Shown: positions 1 through 11,150 of the stretch, one piece after another
Layout: each line of letters begins with the position of its first letter
Position numbering within the stretch: position 1 is the stretch's first letter
Assembly (NCBI GenBank): GCA_028829895.1
Contig: CM054182.1
Coordinates: 65,028,379 to 65,092,378 of the forward strand
Direction of reading: 5' to 3'
Source of the DNA: Sinotaia quadrata
Lineage: Eukaryota; Mollusca; Gastropoda; Architaenioglossa; Viviparidae
DNA: 64,000 nucleotides
Made by a program: the position numbers and the translations under genes
The notes under the pieces: model-generated
Told to the model about the DNA's origin: nothing
The model's input: only the letters and a program-made list of their open reading frames with translations
Database searches by the model: none

Positions 1-1830
1 AATGAGAATGTTTGACTGAAGCTGTTCAACTTGTTGGTTTTAAAATCACTTAGCTCAGGGGTTGCCTGTGGTCCTTGGAACTTTGTCTCTGGCCCTAGGG
101 TCATTCCACACTGGCAACACTTCATGGCGCGATTCTCAATGAATTCAACAACCAAGATAATGTGATCTCATTCTGGCATTGATCCATGGCTCAGTGCTCA
201 TCAAATTTAACATCTCAGATAAAGTGCTGATCTACCGATAAAATAAATATTGGCTAAGAATTAATCCTCATGTGTTCTCTAACAGAACACTCTTACTTAA
301 ATGGTCATCTTCTATTTTAATAAATTTAAGTGAAATATAACAATATAAAATATAGTTAAGATTAAATGAACATAGATATAATATTTAGTTGCACAAGCAA
401 AACCACATACCTTCAGCAGTAATATATACAGACAATGGTTTCCTGCTGTTGATAACCAGCATTAAAAGCTAGTACTAGAGTTATTAACATATTAAGACCA
501 GGAGCCACACGTGTCTCACCTCTAAAGTCAATTTGCATTTGACTGATGAATATTAAGTGAGTTTCTAGTATGTTCATTAGTGTGAAGTCGAGCTGCACTC
601 CACTTGATTCATTAGAGTTAGTGTCTGAAACATTCAGGTATGTTTCCAGCACTGAGATAAGGGTCAGCCATTCTAGGAAGTAGGTTTGTGTGGAGGAGGG
701 TGGGTGTGGACTACTTAAGCCACTTAGAGAAGTATAAACAGAATAACTGCGATTAATGGAAGTTTAACTAATAGTTGAAATTTATTTCACTAAATCAGAA
801 CAATTTATACCTGAAAGTACAGTGGATGTCCTGAAATGAATAATTGTAAAGAATAATTAATTCATAACAAAATTATATATATAAGATAGTTAAAATGAAT
901 ACAGTTAATTAATTTATTATAAAATTACACATGCATATACATACACACAAACACAATATATTGAACAAAAAAGCAGAATTAAAATTTTATTTCAAATTTT
1001 CAGTTTGTAAATACGATTAAATTTACATTAAATCTCACAAATTAGTCCTGTCCCTAATTAAAATTAATTTATGTTTTCCTTTATAGTTTGTGTCTTACAG
1101 TAACACGTATTTGTATAAAACGTATTTGTTTCTTTCTGTTTGTTGTTATAAAATGTATTTGTTTCTTTCTGTTTATTGTTATAAAACGTATTTGTTTCTT
1201 TTACTTGTGGACTTTTTGATATTTTCTATTTGTTTCTTTTTTCTTTCATTTCTTTTTTTTCCTGTTTGTTGTTATAAAATGTATTTGTTTCATTTGCTAC
1301 TTTAAGATTGTGATTGCAAAATACTCGTGTCTCGCACGTAATTTTCTTCTCAGCAGCCAGTTATAAATTGTATTTTTCTTTTAAAACAGGAATTTCTACG
1401 TCCTCTCTCAAAGATAAATGACAACCAGAGGTATCTAGAAAAAAAAGTACTGTTCTCTTTTGTAGAATTGATTATCGCTAGACGATAGATTATTTCGTAT
1501 GACTCGTGCTTTTTATTGCAATTTTCCTCAATCATTCGTTTACGCACTTTTCACCCATTTATTCTCGCCAGGTTAGACAACCAGATACACGGACAAGCAC
1601 TTGTGTAACTTACGAGCACACATATTCGCAAATATGTATGTCTTGACAATCATTAGTGCATGCCAATGGATGATAAATCGCCAGTCTGGCTTCACTATTG
1701 GCTTGCAATATCGATTACTCGTCGTCTGTAGAGAGGCATAACAAAGCAAACAAAATGAGAGGGTAGCTTCGAGTGATACGACTTTCAACATATAATGGAC
1801 ATTTGCATAACGGCAGACAACTCACGCATG
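1..1830. other. Intergenic or unassigned, AT-rich
   Basis: I see no supportable gene here. Short open frames occur on both strands, for example at 413-652 and 1573-1791, but they have no recognisable domain and no convincing pair of splice sites. A loosely repeated motif (roughly TATAAAACGTATTTGTTTCTTTCTGTTTGTTGT) recurs at about 1110-1300, giving short TYLFLSV-type frames that are repeat artefacts. Confidence 0.5.
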
Positions 1831-1839
1831 GGCATTGGT

Positions 1840-2290
1840 TCGATTTTTCTCTCTCTCTCTCTCTCTCCCTCTCTCTCTCCTTTTTTTTCTGTCTCTTTCT
1901 ATCTGTTTCATTTTATTTTTAACATCTTTCTTTTCTTTACTGTGTCTATGTTCGTCTTATTTTAATTATTTCATAACTCAGTTTATATTCATTCTTTATC
2001 TCCATTTATCTCCCTTTCTTTCCCGTCTCCGACCTCTCTCTATCTAAATCACCATCTCTGTTTCTGTATTTCCTCTGTCTCTCTTGCTCATAGTTTCTTT
2101 TTAAAAATTCTTTGTTTTGATCAATTATTCTCTCTTTTTAACTTTCTTTCTCCCCTTTTCTCTCTCTCCCTCTCTTTGTCTTCCTTTTTCCTTTTTCCTC
2201 TTTCATACTCTCTCCCCCTCATCCTTGTTCTCTTTCTCCTTCTTTCTCTCTTTCTGTCGACATCGTTAACCCTCTCTCTCTCTCATCAAT
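1840..2290. repeat. Polypyrimidine (CT-rich) tract
   Basis: This is a long C/T-dominated stretch, mostly TCTC and TTTC runs, leading directly into the 29-bp array that follows. The plus strand is open for long distances only because pyrimidine-rich codons contain no stops. No gene is supported. Confidence 0.8.
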
Positions 2291-2899
2291 TTTCTGTATA
2301 TCACTCTGTCCTTCTCCGCTTTCTGTATATCACTCTGTCCTTCTCCGCTTTCTGTATATCACTCTGTCCTTCTCCGCTTTCTGTATATCACTCTGTCCTT
2401 CTCCGCTTTCTGTATATCACTCTGTCCTTCTCCGCTTTCTGTATATCACTCTGTCCTTCTCCGCTTTCTGTATATCACTCTGTCCTTCTCCGCTTTCTGT
2501 ATATCACTCTGTCCTTCTCCGCTTTCTGTATATCACTCTGTCCTTCTCCGCTTTCTGTATATCACTCTGTCCTTCTCCGCTTTCTGTATATCACTCTGTC
2601 CTTCTCCGCTTTCTGTATATCACTCTGTCCTTCTCCGCTTTCTGTATATCACTCTGTCCTTCTCCGCTTTCTGTATATCACTCTGTCCTTCTCCGCTTTC
2701 TGTATATCACTCTGTCCTTCTCCGCTTTCTGTATATCACTCTGTCCTTCTCCGCTTTCTGTATATCACTCTGTCCTTCTCCGCTTTCTGTATATCACTCT
2801 GTCCTTCTCCGCTTTCTGTATATCACTCTGTCCTTCTCCGCTTTCTGTATATCACTCTGTCCTTCTCCGCTTTCTGTATATCACTCTGTCCTTCTCCGC
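2291..2899. repeat. Perfect 29-bp x 21 minisatellite
   Basis: The block is 609 bases, exactly 21 tandem copies of a 29-bp pyrimidine-rich unit beginning TTTCTGTATATCACTCTGTC. I saw no difference between copies. Because 29 is not a multiple of three, three copies make one 87-bp super-period in any frame, so an open frame of about 340 codons crosses the array as an artefact. There are no spacers between units, so it is not a CRISPR-like array. Such uniformity implies very recent expansion, strong homogenisation, or an assembly effect. Confidence 0.95.
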
Positions 2900-3000
2900 T
2901 TTCAGTCTCTTCTCTGTACTTTTGTCTTTCCCCCCTCCCACTCTACCCGTCCGTCCCTTTTCTTTCGCGGTGTTTCTCTCTCCTTCTACTCTTTTTAACA

Positions 3001-3046
3001 CACTCACTCTCACACACACATACACACACACACACGCACGCACGCA

Positions 3047-3081
<35 letters not shown>

Positions 3082-3201
3082 TATATATATACAAAAATCA
3101 TTATTACACATATATACACAAATTCTAAAGCAGTTTTTTCGTACACACGCTACACGTATAAACATTATTACACATATACAAAATTTCTAAGGCACACTTT
3201 C

Positions 3202-3254
<53 letters not shown>

Positions 3255-3274
3255 ACACACACACACACACACAC
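3001..3274. repeat. (CA)n microsatellites with interruptions
   Basis: Two CA-rich runs, about 3008-3080 and 3203-3274, flank a short TA-rich spacer that contains two copies of a motif with ATTATTACACATATA. Open frames across them are dipeptide artefacts. Confidence 0.9.
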
Positions 3275-3429
3275 TGCCAGTCGATAGCATTCCTGATAAC
3301 AGTTTCATATATAGCATCAAGAACAACAGCGCTGTGAAACATGAGTGTTCTACCTTTCATTACGTTTAACAAAACATTGTTCGAGATTTTACAAATATTC
3401 TAAAGTTACAGAGTTTAATTGTTAAAGCC

Positions 3430-4680
3430 ACCACTTCAGATAAATTTATCAATTTTAGTTTAGAGTAACTCCACCACTTCAAATAGTGTGATCAGTTTTA
3501 GTTTAGAGTAACTCCACCACTTCAAATAGTGTGATCAGTTTTAGTTTAGAGTAACGCCACCACTTCAAATAGTGTGATCAGTTTTGTTTTTGTGTGACGA
3601 CGACACTTCATTTAGTGTTAGTAGTTTTGCCTTCATTTGAAGCTACTAATTCAGTAGTTGTTAGTAGTTTTGCCTTCATTTGAAGCTACTAATTCAGTAG
3701 TTGTTAGTAGTTTTTGCCTTCATTTGAAGCTACTAATTCAGTAGTTGTTAGTAGTTTTTGCCTTCATTTGAAGCTACTAATTTAGTTAACAATTTTGTTT
3801 TCGTTTAACGACAGTACTTCTGTCAGCGTTGTCAGCTGGGGTTTTATGCGATGTCACTGTTTCAGTTAATGCTAACACTTTGTTTTCCTTTCATTGATAT
3901 AGTATTAGAATTGATTTTTCACTATGAGTACACCCTACTCAGCTAGTGTTGTCAGTCTTTTCTTTTTTATCTGAAGCGACTACTACAGTGGTTTGTAGAA
4001 GTTCTATTTTTCTATGATGCCACTGCTCCAGTTAGTGTTCATAGGATTGTTTCAAAACCACTATTTCAGTCTGTGTTCATAGTATTGTTTCATGTAAAAC
4101 CACTGCTCCAGTTAGTGTTCATAGGATTGTTTCGTGTAAAACCACTGCTTCAGTTAGTGTTCATAGGATTGTTTCATGTAAAACCACTGCTCCAGTTAGT
4201 GTTCATAGGATTGTTTCATGTAAAACCACTGCTCCAGTTAGTGTTCATAGGATTGTTTCGTGTAAAACCACTGCTTCAGTTAGTGTTCATAGGATTGTTT
4301 CATGTAAAACCACTACTCCAGTTAGTGTTAAAGATATTGGGTATTTTTAACGCTACTATTCCAGTTAGTATTCGTTGAATTGTTTCCATTTATCACAAAG
4401 ACTTGATTCAGTGTCAGAAGTATCGTTTCCATTTAGTGCTACGTTTGTAGTTAATGTTATCAGTTTCATTTGAAATATACGTCTCTATATCACATCAGTA
4501 TGGGTCCATTTTCCTTTGCAAACAAAAAAATCCCCAAATCCCCAAACTTGATTCCACTATTTAAAAGATTGCTAACAGTTTGGTTTTTTGTTTCACTTGA
4601 CAACACTACTGTTGTGTTATTAGGCACAGTTTTTTTGTTTGTTTCCACTTGACAACACTACTGTTGTGTTATTAGGCACC
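3430..4680. repeat. Degraded ~43-bp satellite with re-amplified blocks
   Basis: A family of 42-44-bp units shares a core like CACTnnTCAGTTAGTGTT followed by a T-rich half ending in CATTT. Three stretches are locally homogenised: 3 copies of a 43-bp unit at 3453-3581, 4 copies of a 43/44-bp unit at 3617-3785, and 7 full copies plus a partial one of a 42-bp unit at 4020-4329. Between and after them are diverged single copies, about 3790-4020 and 4330-4680. I read this as one old array with later local amplification. Confidence 0.75.
4020..4329. repeat. 42-bp tandem repeat, 7+ copies
   Basis: Units contain GCTCCAGTTAGTGTTCATAG or the GCTTCAG variant. Variant positions (GCTCC/GCTTC and TTCATG/TTCGTG) recur every third unit, hinting at a 126-bp higher-order period. 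The frame that opens across it (4073-4378) is a repeat artefact because 42 is divisible by three. Confidence 0.85.
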
Positions 4681-4780
4681 GATTGCAGAAGTGTCAACAG
4701 TTTCGTATTTACTCGATAAATGCACTAATTTAAATTAATTTTATTACCTCTTTGAACAGGGCTGCTGGATCTATCTTTCG

Positions 4781-5374
4781 TAGCATCAGCTTCAGTATAG
4801 TCCTACTGAAATCTTATCTTTACTGAAGACGTAACTTTTATAGCATCAGCTTGAGCGTAGTCCTACTGAAATCTTATCTTTGCTGAAGATGTAACTTTTA
4901 TAGCATCAGCTTGAGTGTAGTCCTACTGAAATCTTATCTTTGCTGAAGATGTAACTTTTATAGCATCAGCTTGAGTGTAGTCCTACTGAAATCTTATCTT
5001 TGCTGAAGATGTAACTTTTATAGCATCAGCTTGAGCGTAGTCCTACTGAAATCTTATCTTTGCTGAAGATGTAACTTTTATAGCATCAGCTTGAGCGTAG
5101 TCCTACTGAAATCTTATCTTTGCTGAAGATGTAACTTTTATAGCATCAGCTTGAGCGTAGTCCTACTGAAATCTTATCTTTGCTGAAGATGTAACTTTTA
5201 TAGCATCAGCTTGAGCGTAGTCCTACTGAAATCTTATCTTTGCTGAAGATGTAACTTTTATAGCATCAGCTTGAGCGTAGTCCTACTGAAATCTAATCTT
5301 TGCTGAAGATGTAACTTTTATAGCATCAGCTTGAGTGTAGTCCTACTGAAATCTTATCTTTGCTGAAGACGTAC
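4781..5374. repeat. 60-bp x 10 tandem array
   Basis: Ten head-to-tail copies begin with TAGCATCAGCTTGAG and start every 60 bases from 4781 to 5321. The first copy is the most diverged and the middle ones are nearly identical, differing mainly at GAGCG/GAGTG. About 240 bases of more decayed related sequence (GCTGAAATCCTAC-like motifs) follow to around 5620. Confidence 0.95.
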
Positions 5375-5619
5375 CTTCCGTATTGTAAGTTGCTTTCAAT
5401 TCTGTTGAAACCCTACCTTTTCTATCAATAAGTTCAACTCAACATTGCTGAAATCCTACATTTCCTTTCGACAAGTTCAACTCAATCCAGCTGAAACTCT
5501 GCCTTGTCTATCAACAGACTAAACGCAATTCCAGTCGAAACCTTATCTTTGGTATAGTCAAGCTGAACGCATTCCAATCGAAATCCAATCTTTCGTATTG
5601 TCGGATTGAACTCACGTAT

Positions 5620-6985
5620 GTTGAAATTAACGACGACGCCCTTATGCAATATTCAATGAATAGCAAAACACGGTGATGAATATTTAATCGAATTATCCGA
5701 CAGGGATAATACTGGAGACAGTTGAGCAAATTGGGAATGGTTCGCGTAGTGTGTGAAATAGAAATAAATGGACGAGGCGAACGTAGTGGCTTGGGCAAAG
5801 GAATGGGATGTGGTGAATGTGTACACGAAACATGAACACAGTGACCTAGTTATCATGCTGTCAAAGAGTGCGTCGGTTTGTGGTTCTAGGCTGGTGTGAC
5901 AACAAAAACAGCAACGCACACAGAGTACAAGAATCAGGAACTGATGGTGGGATAAAGAAATCAATGAAAAATGCGTGGACTGAGATGCAGTATATTGTTG
6001 AAGATCTGGCACTAGTCCGTGAAAAAGACAGTGCAAAACACTCACGACTGAGTCGCGTTATTGACTCCAGAACAACAGCCGCTGACAGACAAAAACTTAG
6101 TTCATAATCAATAATTAATCAAGCTCTTTTCTTTTAGGAGTTTCAGTGTTGATTTTGATAGGTGAAAATTTACATAGCGTGAATTAACACTCAACGCTCG
6201 AAAACACGCATGCATACAAAAGTTTGCTTTCTCTTGTAGTCTCATTTAAAAAGCAAAACTTATAGTGGAAAAATAATATGTGCTCCGCATTCCTGACTTT
6301 GAAAAGACAACAGCAAGCACTTGCAGGCTTTTTGACAATAAATTAATTTAAGACAGCATTATCTTTCACAAACATGTCCACAGACACCTTTGATGAGTAG
6401 AAGAAAAGTTGAAGCAATTAAGCATCAATTAACAACTGAACTTTGAGAAAGATTACGTTCACTCACGCTGGCATACACGGCATCAATTCACACAATCAAA
6501 CACATATGTCCTCAGTAAACATACGAATTTACACAATACAACGGCTTCACACATGCATGCTGTAAAGGTATCAGTACATTTACACACATAGCATAAATTC
6601 ACGCATACATTTATATATGGCTATCTATAAACACAAAAGAAAACTTACACAAAACGATCATGATAAATGTGACAACATCAATGCACACATATGCAAGGCT
6701 TAAGTGCACGCATGAACACAATCGAGAACCTCAGTACAAACATGCACATACACCAGGCATCACTTGACAAGCACAAAGAATTAGTACACGCGTATATGTA
6801 ACAATACATCAATACACAGAACACAATCCCGTAACACATATGAACATACACAAAACATCAGCAAATTCAGTGCAAACATACACAAGGCATCATAGGACTA
6901 ATACAAAGAATTAGTACACACATACTTGTACATGCACAAGGCATAAGTATACGCACACAAATGTACACTAACATCAGCACACACG
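5620..6985. other. Intergenic
   Basis: No supportable gene. Open frames at 5653-6045 (minus) and 5868-6107 (plus) overlap each other, have no recognisable domain and lack clear splice sites. From about 6480 onward the sequence is rich in scattered CACA and ACATAC motifs leading into the CA microsatellite at about 6990-7063. Confidence 0.4.
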
Positions 6986-6989
6986 TGCA

Positions 6990-7023
6990 CACACATACAC
7001 AAATACATACACACACACATACA

Positions 7024-7063
<40 letters not shown>
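6990..7063. repeat. (CA)n microsatellite
   Basis: CA dinucleotide run with a few CATA interruptions. The cysteine/valine-rich minus-strand frames over it are artefacts. Confidence 0.9.
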
Positions 7064-7818
7064 GGCATCACAAAACTAACAGAAAGAATTAGTACACACA
7101 TGTATAAACGTACACAAGACATCAGTGCACTAAACACATACAGCTACATCACACCACATCACACTACTCAGACACTCTTTATACGTCTCTTCACCTTTAC
7201 ATTACCAGTTTGCTTACATTAACTACATTCCCATAGAGTTTAGCGCTGCTTTACAACAGGGGTGTTGTCTGTAAGAATGTTGTAGTAGAACAAAACCATC
7301 TAAATTAAGTTTAGACATGTTTATAACTGATGCTAAAACCCCAAGAAGCTGTCCATCCTTTATATGGGATGCTTATATCAACCTGCTAGCATGTTAAAGT
7401 TTGTTGTTGTTTGGTTTTAAAAGTTTTCTGAATTGCTCAAGGGAGGTTAATGCAAGTTGAAAATAAAGAATTTGAATGATCTCCCTTGCATATGTTGGCA
7501 GTAAAGTGGTCATTTTGCTAGATGGCATGCTTTTTGCCTGCTGCCAGTGCCAAGGCTGCATAAAAAGTAAGGTTATATCTTTTCATTACTTCAACATTTT
7601 ACTGACATGTAACAAGTTAATTAATGATCGGGGCAAAAACTAAAATTGTGTCTTTCAGATTTTCCAGTAAATGAATAGTTGTCTTCTTGTGAATAAGCAT
7701 TTGTCCCATTTATGGGATGCTAGGACTGAATGAAATGGGGGTGGGGTCTTTGAGTGTTCAAACATACTGTATGTGTTTTATTTTCAGGCTGTTTAGTGTA
7801 CACCAAGTCATAAGCATG

Positions 7819-9002
7819 CTGGAGGACGACAGTGACTTCCAGGGTGCAGACATTTACAAAATGCCACCACCAGTTGATGAAATGTGATGAAGATAGTGGT
7901 GAAGCGGATGGTGGAGGGCACTGTGGAAAATTTGAGTGGTTGACAGCTTGGAGCCGCTGCAACAACCACAGTTCTCAGGCATGGTGTATGTTAAACAATC
8001 ATTTGTAACCAGATAATTGTGATTTTACTAGTATCCAACACTGCATCACACCATATCAGATGAATGTATTGTATATTTACAGTAATTTTGTTTTTCTATT
8101 CTTCAAACAAAGTGATATATACAATTTTGATGTCTTATAACTTTGCTTACTTTTTTGGATGGAGTTTTCGTTTCTTGCTTTACAGATTGCTGATCTGGAA
8201 GAGGTGTCATCTGATTCTTCTGCCTTCAGTTTGAGCCATACCAAGGAGCTTATAGGAGACACAGTAACTGCTGGATTTGGAATGGGGGTGGGGGTTATCA
8301 TCGATCTGATTGCTAAACTTCATCAGGACCAGTCATTCCATCTAACATTTGATAACTGTTTACAAGTCTCAATCTGGCTGACTACTACTACTACTACTAC
8401 AGCTAAATGGATCACATGCACAGGAACCATTCGTTTCAATCACATTGAATTTGCTCTCTCAAGTCCATCAAAGAAATGGAGAAGACAAAGCAAGGTATGT
8501 ACGACTATGCCACTAATACGACAACTGGTTTAATCGTTGTTCATTGGAACAATAATAACATTGGGTGGCGTCGACAGCAAGGACCAGATGTGGCCAAATA
8601 TCGAAAATCTGTTTGCAGTAAAAAAAAAAAATGGTGGTGGACACTCTTCATCTACTGTTTAGACCTCTCAGTACAGCAAGCATGGCATCTGTACAGGCAA
8701 ACAGAAATTTCCAAAGAGAAGGGGGGGGGGGTATGGACCTTCTGACTTTTTGACGTGCAGTTACCGAAGTGTATCTTGCTAGTGTTGCAGCCATCCTATG
8801 ATCTTCACGAGTAGGACGCCCTGCTGGCCGCATGCAGCCTCTGGACATTCATGTTCCAGACGTTGTGTGCTTTGACAGATTGGATCACTTTGTTATTCTT
8901 TAGCCAACACATCTGCTTTCTTCCTTGTGCAGTCTGAAGACCAAACACAAGTGTATCAAGTGCCATGACAGTGTTTTCCAAGCCTATCACACACCTGACT
9001 GA
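7819..9002 (+). pseudogene. Degenerate piggyBac (PGBD-like) transposase
   Basis: Pieces of a piggyBac-family transposase appear in order on the plus strand. An acidic N-terminal part (LEDDSDFQGADIYKMPPP, then DEDSGEADGGG after a shift) lies at 7819-7960. From 8190 comes the core segment with HLTFDN and TGTIR, the family's (F)FDN and TG(T)xR positions. Next is KQGMYDYATN and VVHWNNNN. The C-terminus at 8735-9002 has CSLKTKHKCIKCHD and YHTPD, matching the cysteine-rich end of PGBD-type proteins. At least three in-frame stops and several frameshifts break it, and the segment that should carry the first catalytic aspartates is missing between about 7980 and 8190. It is a dead copy. No TTAA-flanked ends were identified. 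Confidence 0.75.
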
Positions 9003-9009
9003 CAATCAC

Positions 9010-10330
9010 AATATGCTGGATTGTAGTTTTAAATTATAATACAGATATACTGAACTTTATGTATATTTTTATTTTAGCAAGAAGCGTGAACTAGTTCACA
9101 GTAAATTCAGTTTGCTTCTGCCATTCATTTATATTTCGAACATGTTTTGATTCACTTGCACTGGTTTATTGCTTCCATATCATTTTGTTCTGACTTGAGT
9201 GTTCATTAAAAGAACACTAAAGAACTTTGTTTCAATTTTCCCTTGAATGGTTGTATCTTGTTTCGTTTAATAAAACAAAGAGTTTGGTCTTTAATGTGTG
9301 TTGTTGTATGAGTGTGCTTCAGAACCCTATCCATTCAGTCCTAGTACACAGAGACTATTAATCTTTTCAAGAGAGCTCTAAGGCTCACCCTTTTCACCAG
9401 CAAAATAGAACGTATCTTTTTATGTCACTGCTTGTTCTAGCTGTACATTTTATGAAATCACTGTTATTTATTTTTGTTGTAGTAAATACAGTTATAATTG
9501 TATTTATATTTTTTCGTCTGTAAATACAATAATTTGTTATATAGACCCCTGTCATTTTGCACGTGGATTAATTTTGTTGTTCTTACATTATTTTTACTTT
9601 TCCTAATGCGTAAACTTTGATTTGTACGTCTAATTATTGTAAAGCACTTGGAGTTTTTGTTGTTGTAAGAGTACGAACTATTTATTTTCACTTTAGTTAC
9701 AACTTCTCAGCACACATTTATATATTAGTATTCTATGATTCTATCTACTTGAAATTTGTTCGTTCTATGCAAGCAAACGTTATCATTTAGAAATTATTTT
9801 CGAAATACTGAAAATGCAGAGCCGTATGAAATCAATAATACAAGATTTTCATATACTGCTGGTCATAGTAAAATGTAACAACAAATAAAATCATAAGATA
9901 TTTTTGTGTTTGAGTCTATTTTCCACAGAATAGCGTAAAATATGAAGAAATTGTGGTACGATTTGTTTGTTAGTGCGGCTGTATATTCATATCTGCTGCT
10001 TCGGGCCTAATGAATTTTCTTTGATCTACAGTAGTAGACCATGTAGATTGTAGAAGAACAGTTAGGATAATATATTTTACAGGTAGGTCGAGAGAGTAGG
10101 CCGACCAGTGACCATACTGGTGCACTAACCATTTATAAATCTCTGCTTCCTTCCCTTGGACTTATTTTACCCCAGCGAAACTGTTATATTCATTCTAAAT
10201 CTGATATTGAACTTTTATGCAGCTTCACGTTAACTTCTGCGCATCCATATTTTTAAACAGCAAATAAACTGATGAAGGCTAATGGAAAATAATAATAAAA
10301 TTACAATGCATGCTTATTGCTTGTTTGTCA
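9010..10330. other. Intergenic
   Basis: AT-rich sequence with no open frame of note, no recognisable RNA gene and no obvious tandem repeat. Confidence 0.5.
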
Positions 10331-10354
10331 AGACTCCAAAATACTGTTTCGCTC

Positions 10355-10600
10355 CCCCCCCCCCCCAAAAAAAAAAAAAAAAAAAAAAAGCCGCAATAGA
10401 CTTTTTATCTTCACGATGTTCTCAGTCTTGGTCTGCTTCTGGGGGAGCCCCACAGCCTCGCGGTGCGTCTGAGGTGGAGGGCAGGAGGGCTGGCGGAAGG
10501 AGGTGAAACAGGTCGCAACAGTTTGGCGCACACCCTCAACCGCCCTCCGTCCAAAACACTTGCTAGGTCAGGCCATTCATACAGCAGACTAGATTTAGTG
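10355..10600 (-). repeat. GC-rich retroposon-like segment with poly(T)
   Basis: A C13 run and an A23 run (10355-10389) abut about 200 bases of sequence much more GC-rich than its surroundings. Read on the minus strand, the GC-rich body is followed by a homopolymer tail (T on that strand), the arrangement expected if a short interspersed element inserted here. I could not identify pol III boxes, so SINE identity is only a suggestion. Confidence 0.3.
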
Positions 10601-11061
10601 TGAAATCAGGCTTGAGAAAGCGTTCTCGTAAAACCTTTTCCTTATCCATATTCACTAAATTGTAATCACACGAAAGTATACTAAGAAATATAATATTTTA
10701 AAATTATCAGTTATGGTCATGTTATTTAAACAAACAAAAATATAGTATTGTTCTCGCTGTACTCCTACCAAAGCTATCGTCTGCTATGAGAAGTTAAAAA
10801 GCGTACGATATAACATCACGTACGTGTATTTAATTTAATTTTCTTACTGTTCATTAACAAATAAGCATCTAGGTAAGTTTTAAAAATATAGGATAATTTG
10901 TGTATGATATACGTGCAAAAGCATATGCTTGTGGTAATCAAAATGATTTTATTCTGACAATAAAGGCCTACATTATACGCTACAGAAGTAGAAAAGGATT
11001 GACAATGACCTTTATACATATGCGGTTTGTGGGACGCTACTCTTGTTAATTAAAAAGCTTT

Positions 11062-11086
11062 CTTCCGGCTGAGCGCTCATTTCAAA
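11062..11086 (+). promoter_or_regulatory. Survivin upstream ETS and CHR-like motifs
   Basis: CTTCCGG at 11062-11068 is an ETS-type core. TTCAAA at 11081-11086 is the complement of TTTGAA, the CHR element of cell-cycle genes. Both lie 65-90 bases before the survivin start codon. Human survivin is known to be cell-cycle controlled through CDE/CHR sites. Equivalence here is inference from motif and position only. Confidence 0.3.
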
Positions 11087-11150
11087 AACAAGGATTATGA
11101 CTACTCACTTTTTTCAACCTAAGTTATAAATCATAAAGGAAAGACAGAAT

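Noticed and set aside
413..652. 79-codon minus-strand frame followed by a GTATGT donor-like site
   Set aside because: The frame stops before the donor, and no acceptor or homology supports an exon.
2291..2899. Possible CRISPR-like array of 29-bp direct repeats
   Set aside because: Units are directly adjacent with no unique spacers, and the host is an intron-bearing animal genome.
2176..3204. A 342-codon open frame on the plus strand
   Set aside because: It is a consequence of pyrimidine-rich sequence and a 29-bp tandem array; the peptide is a pure translation of the repeat and has no domain.
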